This document shows positions 61,204 through 64,000 of a stretch of 64,000 nt of DNA, one piece after another. This DNA comes from UBA987 sp002292105. GTDB taxonomy: Bacteria; Bacteroidota; Bacteroidia; NS11-12g; UBA9320. Within the stretch, counting starts at the first letter, position 1. Each line of letters starts with the position of its first letter. Made by a program: the position numbers and the translations under genes. The notes under the pieces were generated by a model that was not told where the DNA came from, made no database searches, and saw only the letters and a list, made by a program, of their open reading frames with translations. The stretch lies in the NCBI GenBank assembly GCA_943846675.1, contig OX044357.1, forward strand, positions 1,860,001 through 1,924,000, given 5' to 3'.

Positions 61204-62494
61204 AAAGCTCCTCAAAAGACTAAAATCATCTGAATTCATTGTTAACGTCTCTAAACTTACATCTGCCACATCAATTGGTCAATTATCGGCGATACTTACC
61301 GCTCCGATACTGTATAGATTATATGAGAAATCTTCTTATGGAACGTTAGGTCTTTACATGGCAATTACGGGTGTTGTTGGTGTCTTTTCAACAATGCAGT
61401 ATTTGCAAACGATATTGTTAGAAAAAGAGGCTAAGAATGCGCTAACAGCATTATGGTTAAACCGACTATTAAACACTGGTTTTGCGTTGGTCATTGCCTT
61501 AGTTATTCTCATTTTTCATAATCACATTGCCTTCTGGTTAAAAAATCCAGCAATACATCGGTGGCTCTGGTTGATTCCAGTAAGCATCTTTTTTTCCGGA
61601 CAAAATGAAATCTTACGTGTCTGGGCAAATCGGTGTCAAGAATACAATATCCTTACACTCAACGGAATATTGACGTCCATTTTAATCCCAGTCTTTTCCA
61701 TTTCTTTAGGTCTATTATATAGAGGCAATGATTTAGGACTTTTTGTTGGTCTAGTTATCGGTCAATGTGCTCCGGCATTGATACTATTTTTTAGCCTTCG
61801 TAGAAAACACGACTTTGGTCAGTTAAAAGAACATACCCATAAGCTTATTCCCTTTGCCAAGTCAAACAAAATGTTCCCAATATATTCACTCCCTAGTGAA
61901 TTCGTAAACCGGTTCACAAATCAATTACCGGTCTTTATGCTCAATCAATATGCCGGCGCAGGTGCTGTTGGGGTCTATAACCTAGCTGTACGTATGCTTG
62001 GGCTACCAATCCAATTTATTGGAAACGCCATTAGCACTGTGTTTCAACAACGTGCTGCGAAAGACTATAAAGAGACAGGGTCTTGTCGCAACATCTTTCT
62101 AAAGACCTTTAAAACTTTAGGTGTTATATCCCTCGTCCCAGTTATAATTATTTTATCTTTTGGACCAACGTTGTTTAGCACCATATTTGGCGCGGAGTGG
62201 TATGATGCAGGTAGATATGCGCAGGTTTTAATATTGCTATTTGCTGGCAAACTCATTGTAAGTCCGTTGTCCTATATGTTTTACATCTCTAAAAAGTTAA
62301 AAGAAGATTTCTATTGGCACATCTGGATGCTTGTGTCAAATAGCGCCCTTTTTCTTATTCTGTTTCGATTAGATTGGGATGTTCGCAACATTCTCCTAAT
62401 TTATGCAGTGAATTACACATTAATCTATTTGATATACCTCTTTAGGTCTTATCAATTTACAATCAGAAGTAGTGATACTCTCGAAACTCAATAA
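61196..62494 (+). CDS. Polysaccharide flippase (Wzx/MOP superfamily)
   Basis: A 432-residue membrane protein with about 12 helices. Wzx flips lipid-linked repeat units across the inner membrane. The start S-K-L-T-S-A-T-S-I-G-Q-L-S-A-I-L-T-A-P-I-L-Y-R-L-Y is typical, as is the middle G-V-Y-N-L-A-V-R-M-L-G-L-P-I-Q-F-I-G-N-A-I-S-T-V-F-Q-Q-R-A (the conserved segment near helix 8). It overlaps both fcl and the acyltransferase gene, so translation is probably coupled. Confidence 0.87.
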   Translation: MFKKLLKRLKSSEFIVNVSKLTSATSIGQLSAILTAPILYRLYEKSSYGTLGLYMAITGVVGVFSTMQYLQTILLEKEAKNALTALWLNRLLNTGFALVIALVILIFHNHIAFWLKNPAIHRWLWLIPVSIFFSGQNEILRVWANRCQEYNILTLNGILTSILIPVFSISLGLLYRGNDLGLFVGLVIGQCAPALILFFSLRRKHDFGQLKEHTHKLIPFAKSNKMFPIYSLPSEFVNRFTNQLPVFMLNQYAGAGAVGVYNLAVRMLGLPIQFIGNAISTVFQQRAAKDYKETGSCRNIFLKTFKTLGVISLVPVIIILSFGPTLFSTIFGAEWYDAGRYAQVLILLFAGKLIVSPLSYMFYISKKLKEDFYWHIWMLVSNSALFLILFRLDWDVRNILLIYAVNYTLIYLIYLFRSYQFTIRSSDTLETQ

Positions 62495-63122
62495 AACGCT
62501 TTTACGCTTAGTTCCTAAGTTTATATTAAGGAGGTTACTTCATCGTTTAAAACGATTTCGTTTTTTAACTGAGACGCTTCAAACCCAAACACCAATATCA
62601 TTCGACATGTTTTACAATCAAAAAGTGCGTGGACACTTTGAACATGTTTATTGGCCAGTGCATGGTTCGAGTACAGTCATTAATTATAAAAATATTTGTT
62701 GTGGTATAGAAACTTCACCTGGATATAGTCCAGGAAATTACATTCAAGCCCTCGGTAAAATTTACATTGGCGATTATACCCAAATCGCACCAAATGTTGG
62801 GATCATTACAGGGAATCACGATTTGACTGATAATCGAAAACACGTTATTAAAGAAGTACATATCGGCAAATACTGTTGGCTTGGTATGGGCGCGATCATC
62901 TTGCCTGGCGTAATACTAGGGAATCATACTGTTGTCGCTGCTGGTAGTGTGGTTACAAAATCGTTTGAGGAGGGTTATTGCGTTATTGGCGGAAATCCCG
63001 CAAAAATTCTAAAGAATCTAGACCCTCAGACATGTCCGGCACATAAAAGCACACATCAATACAACGGATACATATCAAACATGGCTTTTGACGAGTTTCG
63101 AAAGAAGAATTTAAATGTCTGA
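62472..63122 (+). CDS. Left-handed beta-helix acyltransferase
   Basis: A 216-residue hexapeptide-repeat acyltransferase, probably O- or N-acetylating a sugar. The hexapeptide part covers about residues 85-190, with I-Y-I-G-D-Y-T-Q-I-A-P-N-V-G-I-I-T-G-N-H-D and then W-L-G-M-G-A-I-I-L-P-G-V-I-L-G and V-V-A-A-G-S-V-V-T-K-S. The His in G-N-H-D is the likely catalytic base. The start is GTG 62472, overlapping wzx by 23 bp. It overlaps the hisH-like gene by 8 bp. Confidence 0.83.
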   Translation: MILSKLNKTLLRLVPKFILRRLLHRLKRFRFLTETLQTQTPISFDMFYNQKVRGHFEHVYWPVHGSSTVINYKNICCGIETSPGYSPGNYIQALGKIYIGDYTQIAPNVGIITGNHDLTDNRKHVIKEVHIGKYCWLGMGAIILPGVILGNHTVVAAGSVVTKSFEEGYCVIGGNPAKILKNLDPQTCPAHKSTHQYNGYISNMAFDEFRKKNLNV

Positions 63123-63744
63123 AATAGTTATTGTCAACTATGGAGCCGGCAACATTAGCTCGGTTAAGAATATGCTTAAAAAGGCAGGGGCGACGGATAT
63201 TTTAATTTCCTCTTCTGAGGCTGACATTAGGAAGGCTAATAAGCTTATTGTTCCAGGAGTAGGTCATTTTGATCATGGGATGAAACAATTACAGGCATCT
63301 GGGCTCATTCCTGTTTTAAATGACGAAGTACTAAACAACCATAAAACAGTACTTGGAATATGTCTAGGCGCGCAACTTTTCACAGATTCAAGTGAAGAAG
63401 GTACCTCTCCCGGTTTAGGCTGGGTAAAGGGTTCTACGGTAGCCTTCGATAAAACTCAAATACCTTTAAACCATAAAATTCCACATATGGGCTGGAATTC
63501 TGTTGAAATCAAGAACCAATGTCCAATTGACAAAGACCTGCCTAACGATTCTCGGTTTTACTTCGTTCACAGTTTTCATTTAAAGCTGACCAACCCGGAA
63601 GATGTTTGGATGACTTCAAATTACGGATATGACTTCACTGCTGCGTTTCATAGAGGCAACATTTATGGCTGCCAGTTTCACCCAGAAAAGAGTCACCGTT
63701 TTGGTTTAAAGATTATGGAAAATTTTGTGAATTTAGAATGCTAA
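63115..63744 (+). CDS. HisH-type glutamine amidotransferase in a polysaccharide locus
   Basis: A 209-residue class I glutaminase. It has N-Y-G-A-G-N-I-S-S-V at the start, the nucleophile loop L-G-I-C-L-G-A-Q-L-F at about residues 80-89, and the catalytic His and Glu in Y-G-C-Q-F-H-P-E-K-S at about 183-192. In histidine synthesis HisH feeds ammonia to HisF. Here the neighbours are surface-sugar genes, so it more likely supplies ammonia for an amidino-sugar or similar modification, as HisH2/HisF2 do with WbpG in Pseudomonas O-antigen clusters. The amidotransferase partner would lie outside the window. Confidence 0.88.
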   Translation: MSEIVIVNYGAGNISSVKNMLKKAGATDILISSSEADIRKANKLIVPGVGHFDHGMKQLQASGLIPVLNDEVLNNHKTVLGICLGAQLFTDSSEEGTSPGLGWVKGSTVAFDKTQIPLNHKIPHMGWNSVEIKNQCPIDKDLPNDSRFYFVHSFHLKLTNPEDVWMTSNYGYDFTAAFHRGNIYGCQFHPEKSHRFGLKIMENFVNLEC

Positions 63745-64000
63745 TTCGTAAACGCGTAATTCCAGTTCTTCTGATTCATAAAGGCGGTTTGTACAAATCT
63801 GTCAAATTTGGCAAATACAAATACGTTGGGGACCCAATTAACGCAGTTCGTATTTTTAATGACAAAGAAGTAGATGAACTTGTAATTCTGGACATTGACG
63901 CATCTAAGTCCAAACGAGGTCCAGCATTAGAACAAATCACAGAAATAGTAAGTGAGGCATTTATGCCTGTGGCATACGGGGGTGGAATTAACACAATAGA
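63738..64000 (+). CDS. HisF-type cyclase subunit, N-terminal part
   Basis: Runs off the right edge; 87 codons are visible. It begins M-L-I-R-K-R-V-I-P-V-L-L, where true HisF has a similar start with R-I-I-P-C-L-D. The beta-strand 2 and 3 motifs N-A-V-R-I-F-N-D-K-E-V-D-E-L-V-I-L-D-I-D-A and the later P-V-A-Y-G-G-G-I match the HisF barrel. The first-strand Cys and catalytic Asp of C-L-D are replaced by V-L-L, which argues against histidine synthesis and for an O-antigen-type paralogue. It overlaps the hisH-like gene by 7 bp. Confidence 0.85.
   Translation, partial: MLIRKRVIPVLLIHKGGLYKSVKFGKYKYVGDPINAVRIFNDKEVDELVILDIDASKSKRGPALEQITEIVSEAFMPVAYGGGINTI

Noticed and set aside
1..64000. CRISPR arrays and Cas genes
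   Set aside because: No regularly spaced direct repeats; the repeats seen are palindromic intergenic elements, tRNA tails or AT-rich tandems, and no Cas-like proteins are present.

Overview
The window is about 40% GC and looks like a chromosomal segment of a Bacteroidota bacterium, probably a flavobacterium-like marine or free-living lineage (family not determinable from this sequence alone). Reasons: GldL/GldM gliding and type IX secretion (T9SS) motor proteins, a T9SS C-terminal sorting-domain remnant, a Bacteroidota-type signal peptidase I with a long insertion, DUF349 and DUF6089-like proteins, TAnnTTTG-type -7 elements, and frequent TTG/GTG starts. UGA and UAG both end intact genes, so the code is standard.

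Layout. 1-6660: partial SPFH protein, cinA, a Cys-rich lipoprotein, a GT2 glycosyltransferase, murB, a pseudouridine synthase, pruA. 6897-14037: a four-gene operon of a divergent gldL, gldM, a beta-helix plus outer-membrane-barrel gene and an AsmA-like gene. Three of the four are broken by single lesions (in-frame UGA, frameshift, in-frame UAG). 14168-20140: rplS, valS, lptG-type permease, GT4. 20229-20624 and 26320-26735: two large palindromic intergenic repeats. Between and after them: DUF58/MoxR, dnaN, an ExbD-derived lipoprotein-like gene, trmD, UbiA-type prenyltransferase, def, ruvX. 28778-30881: an IS3-family element sitting between two beheaded genes on opposite strands. 31132-45284: tRNA-Leu, hscB, rseP, tRNA-Cys with a duplicated tail and a structured repeat, HMG-CoA lyase-like gene, DUF349 protein, a GTDC1/QTMAN-like glycosyltransferase, mltG, dapB-lepB-fmt, tRNA-Arg with a broken second tail, and a GlcD-like oxidase. 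45370-49608: DPP-IV-type peptidase followed by a POT peptide transporter.

49860 to the end is a surface-polysaccharide locus: nucleotide-sugar dehydrogenase, epimerase, SLBB export protein, chain-length protein, gmd, fcl, Wzx flippase, an acyltransferase, a large membrane protein (Wzy-like candidate), and HisH/HisF-type proteins that probably feed ammonia to a sugar amidotransferase outside the window. The middle of the locus (56212-58350) is scarred by low-complexity inverted repeats, a frameshifted four-helix-bundle gene and the C-terminal stub of a sugar aminotransferase.

The most unusual signals are: (1) the GldL/GldM motor paired with an outer-membrane beta-helix/barrel instead of GldK/GldN, in partial decay; (2) a roughly 120-nt structured element repeated after the tRNA-Cys 3' end, with stem sequences that change but still pair; (3) palindromic repeats with swapped terminal hairpins; (4) an ExbD-like protein without a usable membrane helix. 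All assignments come from reading motifs; no database search was possible.
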